From Marinovum sp048263515 (lineage in GTDB: Bacteria > Pseudomonadota > Alphaproteobacteria > Rhodobacterales > Rhodobacteraceae): a DNA stretch of 64,000 bases. Each line of letters begins with the position of its first letter. The first letter of the stretch is position 1. The stretch is taken from assembly GCF_048263515.1 (NCBI RefSeq), contig NZ_JBLXEC010000021.1, forward strand, positions 1 to 64,000, in the 5' to 3' direction. This document shows, piece after piece, positions 50,268 to 59,280 of this stretch. Position numbers and translations under genes: made by a program. The notes beneath the pieces were generated by a model, which was not told where the DNA came from, ran no database searches, and saw only the letters and a list, made by a program, of their open reading frames with translations.

Positions 50268-50365
50268 GGTGGGTTTTCAACCCACCGGGGGTGGGGAATG
50301 GCGGAGGGGCGGTGGGTTGCAAACCCACCCTACGCCAGACCCGTAGGGTGGGTTTTCAACCCACC
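50264..50365. repeat. REP-like cluster of three palindromic units
   Basis: GTAGGGTGGGTTTTCAACCCACC occurs at 50264-50286 and again at 50343-50365. An inverted related copy (GGTGGGTTGCAAACCCACCCTACG) lies at 50311-50334. Each unit is itself a hairpin (GGTGGGTT / AACCCACC). The cluster sits between convergent rluE and hemF and may end transcription from both sides. Confidence 0.9.
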
Positions 50366-50375
50366 ACACCTGATC

Positions 50376-51269
50376 TCACACCCATTTCGCCAAGGGCGGC
50401 AGGGACATCAGCACCGCGTCCGGATCATGCCCGGTGGTCAGCCCGAACTTGGTTCCCCGGTCATAGACCAGATTGTACTCGGCATAGAGCCCGCGGTGGA
50501 TGAGCTGCGCGTCCTTCTCGGCCTCGCCGAACGCCATCACCCGCCGCTTTTCGACCAGCGGCAGATAGGCCGGCAAAAACGCCCGGCCGATGTCCCGCGT
50601 CAGGGCGAAATCCGCCGCCCAGTCGCCGGTGTTGCGATCGTCCATGAAGATGCCGCCGACGCCGCGCGCGCGCTTGCGGTGGGGGATGTAGAAATACTCG
50701 TTGGCCCACTCCTTGAGCCGGGGGTATTCCGCCTCGCCATGGGGATCGAGATGCGCCTTCTGGACGGCGTGAAAATGCGCGGTGTCCTCGGCGTATTCGA
50801 TGCAGGGGTTGAGGTCCGAGCCGCCGCCGAACCACCAGGTGTGCGGCGTCCAGAACATCCGGGTGTTCATGTGCACTGCCGGGACATGAGGATTGCGCAT
50901 ATGCGCCACCAGCGAGATCCCCGAGGCCCAGAACCGCGGATCCTCTTTCATCCCCGGCAGGCCCTTGCGGGCCGCCATGGCGTTCTGCGCCGCCTCGCCC
51001 AGGGTGCCATAGACGGTCGAGACATTGACGCCGACCTTCTCGAACACCCGACCGCCGCGCATCACGCTCATCAGCCCGCCGCCGGCGTCGCTGCCATCGT
51101 CAGAGGCGCGCGAGGTTTCCTTGACCTCGAACTGCCCAGGCGGCAGATCGGCGAAGGGGCCGGTGTCATGGCTCTCTTCCAGCGCCTCGAAGGCGGCGAC
51201 GATGCCGTCGCGCAGGTCGCGAAACCAGGTGGCCGCCTGCTGTTTCTCGGCTGCAAATTCTTCGCTCAT
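50376..51269 (-). CDS. hemF: Oxygen-dependent coproporphyrinogen III oxidase
   Basis: A 297-residue HemF from ATG 51269, preceded by GGGAGAG. Conserved segments include GGGLMSVMRGGRVFEKVGVNVS, VHMNTRMFWT, WWFGGGSDLNP, YFYIPHRKRARGVGGIF and YNLVYDRGTKFGL. The enzyme decarboxylates two propionates of coproporphyrinogen III using O2 in haem synthesis. A copy of the dispersed element lies just upstream on the same strand. Confidence 0.95.
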   Translation of the reverse strand: MSEEFAAEKQQAATWFRDLRDGIVAAFEALEESHDTGPFADLPPGQFEVKETSRASDDGSDAGGGLMSVMRGGRVFEKVGVNVSTVYGTLGEAAQNAMAARKGLPGMKEDPRFWASGISLVAHMRNPHVPAVHMNTRMFWTPHTWWFGGGSDLNPCIEYAEDTAHFHAVQKAHLDPHGEAEYPRLKEWANEYFYIPHRKRARGVGGIFMDDRNTGDWAADFALTRDIGRAFLPAYLPLVEKRRVMAFGEAEKDAQLIHRGLYAEYNLVYDRGTKFGLTTGHDPDAVLMSLPPLAKWV

Positions 51270-51295
51270 AGGCTCTCCCACCGGTCCCGGCCCGG

Positions 51296-51352
51296 TTTCT
51301 TCTCTGGTCCGCATATCTCTTTTGGGGGCAGAGGCCGCAGGCCCGGACGACA
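51296..51352 (-). repeat. Dispersed intergenic element, copy B (minus strand)
   Basis: Read on the minus strand: CGGGCCTGCGGCCTCTGCCCCC, then AAAAGAGATATGCGGACCAGAGAAGAAA, the same layout as copies at 42963 and 59186. It lies upstream of hemF and downstream of the SDR gene. Confidence 0.55.
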
Positions 51353-51390
51353 GGTCCCGGTGCCGCGCGGGCGCTCGCCGCCGCGTCAGA

Positions 51391-52191
51391 TCAATGCGCC
51401 GGCGCGGTCACCGGGTCAACCAGGGTGCGCCCGCCGTCGACCGTCATGATCTGCCCGGTGACAAACCCCGCACCCTCGGAGGCCAGGAATTGCGTGGCCT
51501 CGGCCAATTCGCCGGGCGAGGCGATGCGACCCAGGGGCGTGTTGTCCTCGATCTCGCTGCGGAACTCGCGGTTTTCCTTCAGCGCGCCCTTGAGGCTGGC
51601 CGACATGACCGAGCCGAAAGCCACGCCGTTCACCCGGATGCGATGCGGCGCCAGCGCCACCGCCAGCGAACGGGTCATCTGGTCGAGCGCCGCGGTCGAG
51701 ACCGAATAGGCCAGAAGCTCGGGGTGGGTGCGCCGCGCCGCGATCGACGAGACATTGACGATCGAGCCCAGCTGGCCTTCGTCCTGCTCCTCGCCCTGCT
51801 TGATCATCCGCTTGGCCACCAGCTGCGACAGCCGCAGCGAGGTCAGCAGGTTCTGCTGCAGCAGTTGCTCGACGGTATCGTCGTCCATGTCGAGCGGGTC
51901 GGACGGCAGGATCTGCCGGCTGCCGTTGACCAGGATGTCGACGCGGTCAAAGGCGTCGAGCGTGGCCGAGAGCAGGTTGGCCAGCGTCAGACGCTCGCGC
52001 AGGTCGCCGGCGAAATAGCGCGCCGGGCCGTCGTCGGGGGTCTCGCCGATCTCGTCGGCGAGCTTGGCCTCGTCCATGTCGGCAAAGACCACATTGGCGC
52101 CCTTGTCGATGAAATGCCGCCCGATGGCGAGCCCGATGCCGTTGGCCGCCCCGGTCACGATGGCGGTCTTGCCTTCGATCGAGAAACCCAT
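51391..52191 (-). CDS. Short-chain dehydrogenase/reductase-family protein with degenerate active site
   Basis: A 266-residue SDR-fold protein from ATG 52191, with AGGAG upstream. The cofactor loop TGAANGIG is intact, and the Ser of IVNVSSIAARR is present. The catalytic Y-x-x-x-K reads YSVST (Lys replaced by Thr), and the N-N-A-G motif reads VNGSRQ. Either another residue substitutes or the protein is not a typical oxidoreductase. Its C-terminus GFVTGQIMTVDGGRTL is normal. The gene lies alone between hemF and the rsmC-like gene. Confidence 0.85.
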   Translation of the reverse strand: MGFSIEGKTAIVTGAANGIGLAIGRHFIDKGANVVFADMDEAKLADEIGETPDDGPARYFAGDLRERLTLANLLSATLDAFDRVDILVNGSRQILPSDPLDMDDDTVEQLLQQNLLTSLRLSQLVAKRMIKQGEEQDEGQLGSIVNVSSIAARRTHPELLAYSVSTAALDQMTRSLAVALAPHRIRVNGVAFGSVMSASLKGALKENREFRSEIEDNTPLGRIASPGELAEATQFLASEGAGFVTGQIMTVDGGRTLVDPVTAPAH

Positions 52192-52229
52192 GTGTCGCTC
52201 CTGATTCCCTCGCGCCAGCCTAGTCCGTC

Positions 52230-53204
52230 TCAGCGTGGGCCGCGAGCGGGGCGTGACGCCTGCAATATCTTGAATTTTCCGTCGCCGGCGACTTCCTCGA
52301 CCTTGCCGAAGGCCGCATCCAGCGTCGCCTCGTAAGGCAGGTGGCGATTGGCCACCAGCAAGAGCCGCCCCCCGGGCCGCAAGATGCGGCGCGCGGTGGC
52401 GATGAAGCTCTGGCCCAGTTCCGGCACGCCCTTGCGGCCCTGGTGGAAGGGCGGGTTGGTCAGCACGGTGTCGAACAGCACCGGCGGCTCCCAGCGCCGC
52501 ACATCGGCCCAGTGAAACCGCGCCCGCCCGTCGGTGACGTTGTGGCGCGCGCAATCCAGCGCCGCCGCATCGCTCTCTACCAGGTGCAGCTCTTCGATGC
52601 CGGAGTTCTCCAGCGCGCGTGCCGCCAGAAAACCCCAGCCGGCGCCCAGATCGGCGACATGGCGGCCGAGCTTGTCTGGCAGGTTGGCGGCCAGCAGCGC
52701 CGAGGCCGGGTCGATGCCATCAGCCGAAAAGACACCGGGCAGGGTGCGAAAGCCGTCGGCCGTGCCGGCCTCGGCCTGCCAGTCGTCGTAGACCGGCGCG
52801 GCAGTGAACCAGAAGGCGCGACCATGCGCCTTGGTCATCTGGCCGATGATCTCGGCCCGTGCGCGGCAGGCCTTGAACAGGCTGTCGACGCCGTCGGTCT
52901 TTTGCCCGTCCACCAGGATCAGACCCTCGGGACAGGTCCGCACCGCCTCGGCCAAGAGTGCCTTGGCCTCGGCCTTGGCGCGCGGCACGATCACGACGGC
53001 AGCGGCGTAAGGCCCCTGAGCCCCGGTCACGCAGTCGAAGCGCGCCAGCGCGTCATGCACCTGCGCCTCGCGGCTGATCACCTGCACCCGCTCGCGGGGC
53101 AGGGCAGAGAGGTCGGTCTCGGCGTCGGGCGCAAAGACGGCGATGCGGCCATCGGCGGGCATCGCGGCCTCGGCCAGCGCCAGGGATAAACGGGAGGCAG
53201 CCAT
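52230..53204 (-). CDS. rsmC: RsmC-like rRNA guanine-N2 methyltransferase
   Basis: A 324-residue protein from ATG 53204. A degenerate N-terminal methyltransferase-like half is followed by an active half with VADLGAGWGFLAARAL (SAM-binding) and the catalytic NPPFHQG motif, as in RsmC/RlmG enzymes that methylate guanine N2. The N-P-P-F tetrad fits amino-group methylation. The exact rRNA site cannot be confirmed. It begins 25 bases after the clpS stop. Confidence 0.8.
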   Translation of the reverse strand: MAASRLSLALAEAAMPADGRIAVFAPDAETDLSALPRERVQVISREAQVHDALARFDCVTGAQGPYAAAVVIVPRAKAEAKALLAEAVRTCPEGLILVDGQKTDGVDSLFKACRARAEIIGQMTKAHGRAFWFTAAPVYDDWQAEAGTADGFRTLPGVFSADGIDPASALLAANLPDKLGRHVADLGAGWGFLAARALENSGIEELHLVESDAAALDCARHNVTDGRARFHWADVRRWEPPVLFDTVLTNPPFHQGRKGVPELGQSFIATARRILRPGGRLLLVANRHLPYEATLDAAFGKVEEVAGDGKFKILQASRPARGPR

Positions 53205-53228
53205 GTCAGCGGCGCGCACGAAGCGCGG

Positions 53229-53582
53229 CTATTCCTTTTCCATGGTGCATTGCAGCGGATGCTGGTGGCGGCGGGCGAAATCCATCACCTGCGCGACCTT
53301 GGTCTCGGCGATCTCGTGGCTGAAGACCCCGACCACGGCAATGCCCTTCTTGTGCACGGTCAGCATGATCTCGAAGGCCTGGGCGTGGTTCATGCCAAAG
53401 AACCGCTCGAGCACATGCACGACAAATTCCATCGGCGTGTAATCGTCGTTGAGCAGAAGCACCTTGTAGAGCGGCGGCCGCTTGGTCTTGGGACGGGTCT
53501 GGACAGCGATGCCGCTGTCGGCATCGTCATCCTTGTCCTGAGACACGATCGGGCGCGCCATCGAGATCGGGGATATGAGCAT
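53229..53582 (-). CDS. clpS: ATP-dependent Clp protease adaptor ClpS
   Basis: 117 residues if begun at ATG 53582; ATG 53561 (MARPIVSQD) is an equally likely start because neither has a strong ribosome site. The ClpS core is clear: YKVLLLNDDYTPMEFVVHVL and FEIMLTVHKKGIAVVGVFSHEIAETK. It recognises N-end-rule substrates for ClpAP. No clpA gene is in the window. A candidate -10 TATATA lies at 53633-53628 on this strand. Confidence 0.93.
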   Translation of the reverse strand: MLISPISMARPIVSQDKDDDADSGIAVQTRPKTKRPPLYKVLLLNDDYTPMEFVVHVLERFFGMNHAQAFEIMLTVHKKGIAVVGVFSHEIAETKVAQVMDFARRHQHPLQCTMEKE

Positions 53583-53927
53583 GTCTGTCGGTTGCGTCCA
53601 GCTTGGTGCAGATCAGGTCGATCCCTCTATATAACGCGCCGCGCGTTTTAGAAAAGAGGGGCAGGGCGCTTTGACCGAGATTCCCGCGAGGTCACGGGCG
53701 GGCCGAGTGCCGCGCCCCGGGGCAAAAGGGATTCGCCACATTCCTGACACAATGGCCGGTTTAGCTACGTGACGTCGGAAAGCCCCAAGATGTGCCTGAC
53801 TCATAAGGAGAATTTCTGAAAACCCGTTGCGAATAAAGGGTTTAAAGAAAGAACTTCATATGATAAGCTATAATTAACAATAAGCCGACCAGAATACTGG
53901 CGGCACGAGGCAAAAGGCAGTAATATC
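53583..53927. promoter_or_regulatory. Divergent region between clpS and the D,D-carboxypeptidase gene
   Basis: About 345 bases with no gene. AACGCG-CCG-CGCGTT at 53633-53647, followed by TTTTAG, is a hairpin with a short T-run on the plus strand. For clpS, TATATA at 53633-53628 (minus) is a weak -10. For the carboxypeptidase, a perfect TATAAT at 53869-53874 lies 54 bases before the GTG in AT-rich sequence; its -35 is poor. Confidence 0.4.
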
Positions 53928-55436
53928 GTGAAGGACCGGAATATTTCTTCCGCCCGTCTGGGCGTGGTATGCATCGCTTTGCTGTGGTTGTGCGTGATCA
54001 TGCCGCTGAGCGTGGCCGCTGCACCCTATGCCGCAATGGTCATGGACGCCCGATCCGGCAAGGTCCTGCATTCCGAAAATGCCAACACCCGGCTGCATCC
54101 CGCATCGCTCACCAAGATGATGACGCTCTACGTCGCCTTCGAGGCGGTGCAGAACGGCGAGATCTCGATGGACACCATGGTGACCATCTCGAAGAAAGCC
54201 GCGTCGGAACCGCCGTCGAAACTGGGGCTTCGGTCCGGCCAGAAGATCAAGCTGCGCTACCTTGTGCGCGCCGCGGCGGTGAAATCGGCCAACGACGCCG
54301 CCACCGCCATTGCCGAGGCGATCTCGGGCTCGGAAGCGGCCTTTGCCCTGCGGATGAACCGCACCGCGAAATCCATGGGCATGACCCGCACCACCTTCAA
54401 GAACGCGCATGGCCTGACCGAAGAGGGGCACTTGAGCACAGCGCGGGACATGACCATTCTGGGGCGACACGTAATCTATGATTTCCCGATGTATTACAAC
54501 CTCTTCAGCCGCAAGACCGCCGATGCCGGCGTGCGCAGCGTCAGCCATACCAACGCCCGTCTGCTGAGCAGCTACAAGGGCGCTGATGGCATCAAGACCG
54601 GGTATACCCGCGCGGCCGGCTTCAACCTCACGGCTTCGGCCGAACGCGGCAACGAGCGGGTGATCGCCACGGTCTTCGGCGGCCGTTCGACCACCACCCG
54701 CAATGCCCGCGTTGCCGAGCTTCTGGACCTCGGGTTCAACCGGGCGCCGACGCATGTGGCGCTGAACCTGCCGAGGAAGCCCGCCTATCGCGGCAACCAG
54801 GGTCTGGTGACCGGCGGCAGCGACGCCGCCATCGCCTCTCTGGCGCCGGTCGGGCAGGGCGACGACGAACGTCCCGCCGCCGGCAAGACCATCGCCGTCA
54901 AGCTTGACGTGACCCGCAGTCTGCGGCCGCGCGTCCGCCCGGGTGCGGCGATCCAGATGCCCGAGGCCGCCATCGTCGCCGCCGTCAAGGAAGGCGTGGC
55001 CGATGCGGTGGCAGAAGCCACGGCAGCCAAGGTCGCCAAGGCCTCGCTGTCGGACGTGGCCAAGCTTCCCGCCGTGCGCCCCGAGCCGCGCCCGCAGGAT
55101 ATCGTCCTGGCCAGCGCCGGCGCGGTGCAGGCCCCGGCGCCCGATCCGGTGGTGCGCGAGCAGGTGCAGGAGATCATCACCCGCGTCTCGACCTCGGGCG
55201 GCCGTCACTGGGGCATCAACATCGGCCGCTACAACTCTCATTTCGCGGCAGAAAAGGTGCTGCTGAAGACCGCGCTGACCGAGATGTCGACGCTGGATGG
55301 CGCGCTGCGCAAGGTGGTGCGGCGCTCGTCGGGCTTTGACGCCAACTTCATGGGCCTGTCGCGCGAGACCGCCGATCTGGCCTGTCGCAGGCTTCAGGCG
55401 CGCAACATTTCCTGCTTCATGATCGGGCCGTCCTGA
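53928..55436 (+). CDS. D-alanyl-D-alanine carboxypeptidase (peptidase S11) with C-terminal SPOR domain
   Basis: A 502-residue exported protein starting at GTG 53928. Signal peptide ends near SVAAAPYAAMV. The three penicillin-binding motifs are intact: SLTK (active-site Ser), SAN and KTG (IKTGYTRAAG). The middle (about 290-410) is a proline/alanine-rich linker. The last 75 residues (WGINIGRYNSHFAAEKVLLKTA and following) form a SPOR domain that binds denuded septal peptidoglycan. It trims the terminal D-Ala from stem peptides, probably at the division site. It is transcribed alone and ends in a terminator. Confidence 0.93.
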   Translation: MKDRNISSARLGVVCIALLWLCVIMPLSVAAAPYAAMVMDARSGKVLHSENANTRLHPASLTKMMTLYVAFEAVQNGEISMDTMVTISKKAASEPPSKLGLRSGQKIKLRYLVRAAAVKSANDAATAIAEAISGSEAAFALRMNRTAKSMGMTRTTFKNAHGLTEEGHLSTARDMTILGRHVIYDFPMYYNLFSRKTADAGVRSVSHTNARLLSSYKGADGIKTGYTRAAGFNLTASAERGNERVIATVFGGRSTTTRNARVAELLDLGFNRAPTHVALNLPRKPAYRGNQGLVTGGSDAAIASLAPVGQGDDERPAAGKTIAVKLDVTRSLRPRVRPGAAIQMPEAAIVAAVKEGVADAVAEATAAKVAKASLSDVAKLPAVRPEPRPQDIVLASAGAVQAPAPDPVVREQVQEIITRVSTSGGRHWGINIGRYNSHFAAEKVLLKTALTEMSTLDGALRKVVRRSSGFDANFMGLSRETADLACRRLQARNISCFMIGPS

Positions 55437-55482
55437 GCGGCCTGTGCAGACGCCGGAAAGTCACAGGTTTTCAAACCCTTGA

Positions 55483-55513
55483 AAAGCCCCGCTCAGGCGG
55501 GGCTTTGGCTTTT
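55483..55513 (+). terminator. Rho-independent terminator
   Basis: Perfect 10-bp stem AAAGCCCCGC-TCAG-GCGGGGCTTT (55483-55506) followed by GGCTTTT, 46 bases after the carboxypeptidase stop. Confidence 0.85.
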
Positions 55514-55645
55514 GGGGATAGGGCGATGGTGGGCAGGTCTGCCTGAGGAACGCCTGCTAAAATCAGACATTTCCTCGGGCGTTTTCCACAGGATCTGCCG
55601 TCTGGCTTGTCCTGAGGCAACCTAGCGGTGCCCTTTCCACAGAGC

Positions 55646-56704
55646 TCAGAGCCAGGTCTCGGTATCCGTACCGACGGCCTCGGCCACATTGGCGAACCCG
55701 TCCCTGGCAAGCAGGTGATCCAGACCGGTGACGATCTCCTTGACCAGAGTCAGCCCGCCAAAGACCAGCGCGGTATAGAGCTGCACGGCGCTGGCCCCGG
55801 CCTTGATCTTGGCATAGGCCTGCTCTGCCGTGGCCACGCCGCCGACGCCGATCAGGGGGATCTCTCCGCCGGTCAGATCGGCCAGCCGCGCCAGCACCCG
55901 GGTCGACCGCGCAAAGAGCGGCGCGCCGGAGAGCCCGCCGGCCTCGCCGTGATGCGGCGAGCGTAATCCGGTACGGTCGAGCGTGGTGTTGGTGGCGATG
56001 ATGCCGCTGATGCGGGCGGCGCCGGCGACCTCGGCAATTTCGGCGAGAGCCGCATCGTCGAGGTCTGGCGCGATCTTGAGGAAGACCGGGATCGGCCGCG
56101 CCAGATCGGCCCGCACCTCCATCACCCCGCCCAGGAGCGCCATCAGCGCCTCGCGGCCCTGCAGGTCGCGCAGGCGCTCGGTGTTGGGCGAGCTGACGTT
56201 GACAGTGGCGAAATCCACATGCGGGCCGCAGCGCGCCAGCACCCTGGCGAAATCGGCGGCGCGATCCTCTGAGGTCTTGTTGGCGCCGAGGTTGAGGCCG
56301 ATCACCGCGCCCTTGGGGCGCTTGGCCAGCCTTGTGGCGATCGCCTCCACGCCGTCGTTGTTGAAGCCGAAGCGATTGATCGCCGCGCCATCCTCGGTCA
56401 GGCGAAACAGCCTCGGCTTGGGATTGCCGGGCTGGGGCAGGGGCGTCGCGGCGCCGACCTCCACAAAGCCGAAGCCGGCGCGGGCCAGTCCCGCCAGAGC
56501 GGTGGCGTTCTTGTCGAACCCGGCGGCCAGTCCCAGCGGGTTGGGCAGCGAGAGACCGGCGAGCGTGGTGGCCAGCCGCGGCGAGGTGAGCGGGCCGGGG
56601 GCAGGCGTCACGCCCATCTGCAGCGCACGTATGGCCAGGCCATGGGCGGTCTCGGGATCGAGCCGGTAGAGCGCCTTGAGGCCCAGGGTCTCGATCAGGC
56701 TCAC
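55646..56704 (-). CDS. pyrD: Dihydroorotate dehydrogenase (quinone), class 2
   Basis: A 352-residue enzyme starting at GTG 56704 (overlapping the DUF952 stop, GTGA). The N-terminal membrane-associated helices (LKALYRLDPETAHGLAIRAL) mark class 2. FMN and substrate motifs are AAGFDKNATALAGL, NRFGFNNDG, NVSSPNTERLRDLQ (with the catalytic Ser) and IGVGGVATAEQAYAKIKAGASAVQLYTAL. It oxidises dihydroorotate to orotate and reduces quinone at the inner membrane, in pyrimidine synthesis. Confidence 0.95.
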   Translation of the reverse strand: MSLIETLGLKALYRLDPETAHGLAIRALQMGVTPAPGPLTSPRLATTLAGLSLPNPLGLAAGFDKNATALAGLARAGFGFVEVGAATPLPQPGNPKPRLFRLTEDGAAINRFGFNNDGVEAIATRLAKRPKGAVIGLNLGANKTSEDRAADFARVLARCGPHVDFATVNVSSPNTERLRDLQGREALMALLGGVMEVRADLARPIPVFLKIAPDLDDAALAEIAEVAGAARISGIIATNTTLDRTGLRSPHHGEAGGLSGAPLFARSTRVLARLADLTGGEIPLIGVGGVATAEQAYAKIKAGASAVQLYTALVFGGLTLVKEIVTGLDHLLARDGFANVAEAVGTDTETWL

Positions 56705-57039
56705 GCGAGGTCCTCCGGGAAGACATGGCCGTCGTCGCCCAGCGGCAGTTCGCGGTGCCAGAGCACGTCGGAGCGGTGCAGCTTGCGATAGAGATGCGGG
56801 AAAAGCGCGCCACCGCGCGACGGCTCCCAGGTGATGTCGGCGGCCATCGCCTCGCTGTCGCAGGCCAGAAGCAGCAGGCCCTCGGCGTCGGCGAAATGCT
56901 TGGCGGCGGTCTCGCGCACCTGGTCGGCGGTGGAAAAATGCACGTAGCCGTCGGCCACATCGATCGGCGCCCCGGCGGTTTCCCCGTCGCGCACCAGAGC
57001 GGCCCATTCCTCGGACCGGAAGATTTTGTAGATCAGCAT
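56701..57039 (-). CDS. DUF952 family protein
   Basis: A 112-residue protein with the DUF952 layout: IYKIFRSEEWAAL at the start, then GYVHFSTADQVRETAAKHF and FPHLYRKLHRSDV. It resembles a glutathione-transferase-like fold but has no assigned role. It is translationally coupled to pyrD by a four-base overlap. Confidence 0.88.
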   Translation of the reverse strand: MLIYKIFRSEEWAALVRDGETAGAPIDVADGYVHFSTADQVRETAAKHFADAEGLLLLACDSEAMAADITWEPSRGGALFPHLYRKLHRSDVLWHRELPLGDDGHVFPEDLA

Positions 57040-57224
57040 GGCCTTCCTATCCCGCGCCGCGACAGGCGGGTCAAGAGCCCGGCGCTGTCATCGCACTGTC
57101 GTCTTGATGCGCAATGGATGCGCCATCCGCTGCCGGCGCCGCAGGGTGGCCTTGCGTAGCCTTTGACAAGCCCCCGGTCCCGATGCAGCATCACCGCATA
57201 AAACCAATGGAGAGGTTCCAAGTC

Positions 57225-58784
57225 ATGTCTGTTCGCCTTTTGACGAGCGCTGCCGCGCTCGCCCTGAGCGCCGGTGTCGCCAGCGCGGAATATTCGCTGA
57301 CCATCCTGCACACCAACGATTTCCACGCCCGATTCGAGCCGATCAGCAAGTATGACAGCGGCTGCTCGGCCGAGGACGACGCCGAGGGCAAATGCTTCGG
57401 CGGTTCGGCCCGGCTGATGACCGCGATCAACGAGGCCAAGGCGCGCAGCAACAACTGGGTGCTGGTGGATGGCGGCGACCAGTTCCAAGGCACGCTGTTT
57501 TATACCTATTACAAGGGCAAGCTCGCCGCCGAGATGATGAACCAGATGGGCTATACCGCGATGACCGTGGGCAACCACGAGTTCGACGATGGGCCGGAGG
57601 TGCTGCGCGGCTTCATGGATGCGATCGACTTTCCGATCCTGATGTCGAACGCCGATGTCAGTCGCGAGCCGCTGCTGGCCGACGTGCTGCAGAAATCGAC
57701 GGTGATCGAACAGGGCGGCGAGAAGATCGGTCTCATCGGCCTGACACCGCAGAACACCGACGAACTGGCGAGCCCCGGGCCCAACATCACCTTCACCGAT
57801 CCCTCTGACGCGGTGCAGGACGAGGTCGACAAGCTGACCGAGATGGGCGTCAACAAGATCATTGTGCTGTCGCACTCGGGCTATGGCGTCGACCAGATGG
57901 TGGCCAAGAACACCACCGGCGTCGACGTGATCGTCGGCGGCCACTCGAACACCTATCTGGCCAATGACGACGAGAATGCCGACGGGCCCTATCCTACCGT
58001 GGTCAATGGCGTGCAGATCGTTCAGGCCTACGCCTATGGCAAGTACCTGGGCGAGTTGAACGTGACCTTCGACGACGAAGGCACCGTGACCGAGGCCAGC
58101 GGCAACCCGATTGTCATGGATGCCTCGGTGACGGCGGATGAAGCGGTTGCGGCGCGCATCGCCGAGGCAGCCAAGCCGCTCGAGGAGATCCGCTCGAAGG
58201 TGGTGGCCGAGACCGCCGAGGCCATCGAGGGAGACCGCTCGGTCTGTCGCGCGATGGAATGCCCGATGGGCAACCTGATCGCCGATGCCATGCTGGCGCG
58301 GGTCAAGGACCAGGGCATCGAGGTGGCGATCCAGAATGGCGGCGGCATCCGCGCTTCGATCGACGCCGGCGAAGTGACCATGGGCGAGGTGCTGACGGTG
58401 CTGCCGTTCCAGAACACGCTCTCGACCTTCCAGGTCAGCGGCGCGACGCTGCTGGAGGCGCTGGAAAACGGCGTCAGCGAAGTCGAAGAGGGCGCAGGCC
58501 GCTTCCCGCAGGTGGCGGGGCTGACCTTTGCCTTTGATGCTTCGAAGCCGGCGGGCGAGCGGGTCTCCGACGTCATGGTGGGCGGCGCGGCGCTCGAGAT
58601 GGACAAGACCTATGGCGTGGTCTCCAACAACTACGTGCGCAATGGCGGTGACGGCTACGCGATGTTCCGCGATGCCGAGAACGCCTATGACTATGGCCCG
58701 GATCTCGCCGATGTGATGGCGGAATACCTGGCGGCGCAGGGGCCGTTCAAGCCCTACACCGATGGCCGCATCACGGTGAAATGA
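57225..58784 (+). CDS. UshA-family 5'-nucleotidase / cyclic-nucleotide phosphodiesterase, periplasmic
   Basis: A 519-residue exported enzyme from ATG 57225, with GAGAGG upstream. Signal peptide ends near GVASAEYS. The metallophosphatase motifs are ILHTNDFHARFEP, DGGDQFQGTLFY, VGNHEFDDGPE, VLSHSGYG and GGHSNTYL. The C-terminal nucleotide-binding domain shows NGGGIRASIDAGEVTMGEVLTVLPF and NYVRNGGDGY. It releases phosphate from nucleotides or 2',3'-cyclic nucleotides in the periplasm. Confidence 0.92.
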   Translation: MSVRLLTSAAALALSAGVASAEYSLTILHTNDFHARFEPISKYDSGCSAEDDAEGKCFGGSARLMTAINEAKARSNNWVLVDGGDQFQGTLFYTYYKGKLAAEMMNQMGYTAMTVGNHEFDDGPEVLRGFMDAIDFPILMSNADVSREPLLADVLQKSTVIEQGGEKIGLIGLTPQNTDELASPGPNITFTDPSDAVQDEVDKLTEMGVNKIIVLSHSGYGVDQMVAKNTTGVDVIVGGHSNTYLANDDENADGPYPTVVNGVQIVQAYAYGKYLGELNVTFDDEGTVTEASGNPIVMDASVTADEAVAARIAEAAKPLEEIRSKVVAETAEAIEGDRSVCRAMECPMGNLIADAMLARVKDQGIEVAIQNGGGIRASIDAGEVTMGEVLTVLPFQNTLSTFQVSGATLLEALENGVSEVEEGAGRFPQVAGLTFAFDASKPAGERVSDVMVGGAALEMDKTYGVVSNNYVRNGGDGYAMFRDAENAYDYGPDLADVMAEYLAAQGPFKPYTDGRITVK

Positions 58785-58862
58785 GCCATGGGCGCGGCGC
58801 CCCTCCCGGGCGCCGCTCCTCGCCCCCTTGCGGGGGCTCCTCGCTTCGGCGAAACTGGCGGC

Positions 58863-59168
58863 ATGGACCATCCGCTGATCGATCTGATTTCCGCCCGCAT
58901 CCGCGAGGCCGAGGCGCAGGGCGCCTTTGACAACCTGCCGGGGGCGGGCAAGCCCCTGCCGGCCTGCGACGATCCCGAAAACGCTTTGCTCAATCGCCTG
59001 GTGGAGGAGAGCGGTGGCGAGCCGGAATTTGTCAGCCTGTCGCGCGAGTTGCAGCGGCTGCGCGCGGAATTGCGCGAGACCGGTGATCGGGCGCGGCGGC
59101 AGGACATCCTCAAGGACATGTCGATGATGGAGGCGCGCATCGCCCTGGCGCGGAAAGCCTGGCGGTGA
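58863..59168 (+). CDS. DUF1992 (DnaJ-homologue-associated) family protein
   Basis: A 101-residue protein from ATG 58863 (MDHPLIDLISARI). Highly conserved family pattern I-x-E-A-x-x-x-G-A-F-D-N-L-P-G-x-G-K-P-L appears at residues 11-30. The bases just before it are an unusual GC-rich stretch, and a longer frame starting 58788 is unlikely. Function unknown. Confidence 0.85.
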   Translation: MDHPLIDLISARIREAEAQGAFDNLPGAGKPLPACDDPENALLNRLVEESGGEPEFVSLSRELQRLRAELRETGDRARRQDILKDMSMMEARIALARKAWR

Positions 59169-59185
59169 GTGATGCGTCTTGCGGG

Positions 59186-59252
59186 GGTTGGGGGCTTTGC
59201 CCCCAGGCCTGCGGCCTTCCCCCAAGGGTATTTGTGAACAGAAGAAGCAGGG
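59186..59252 (+). repeat. Dispersed intergenic element, copy C
   Basis: GGGGGCTTTGCCCCC hairpin, GGCCTGCGGCC, CCCCC, then GGGTATTTGTGAACAGAAGAAGC. Same order of parts as copies A and B. It separates the DUF1992 and methyltransferase genes. Confidence 0.7.
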
Positions 59253-59280
59253 GGTGTGGCGTGAGTGGTGACCGTCGGTG

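Noticed and set aside
50264..50365. Possible mini-CRISPR or transposon ends
   Set aside because: Only three units, partly inverted, with unequal gaps and no cas or transposase gene; a REP-type cluster explains it.
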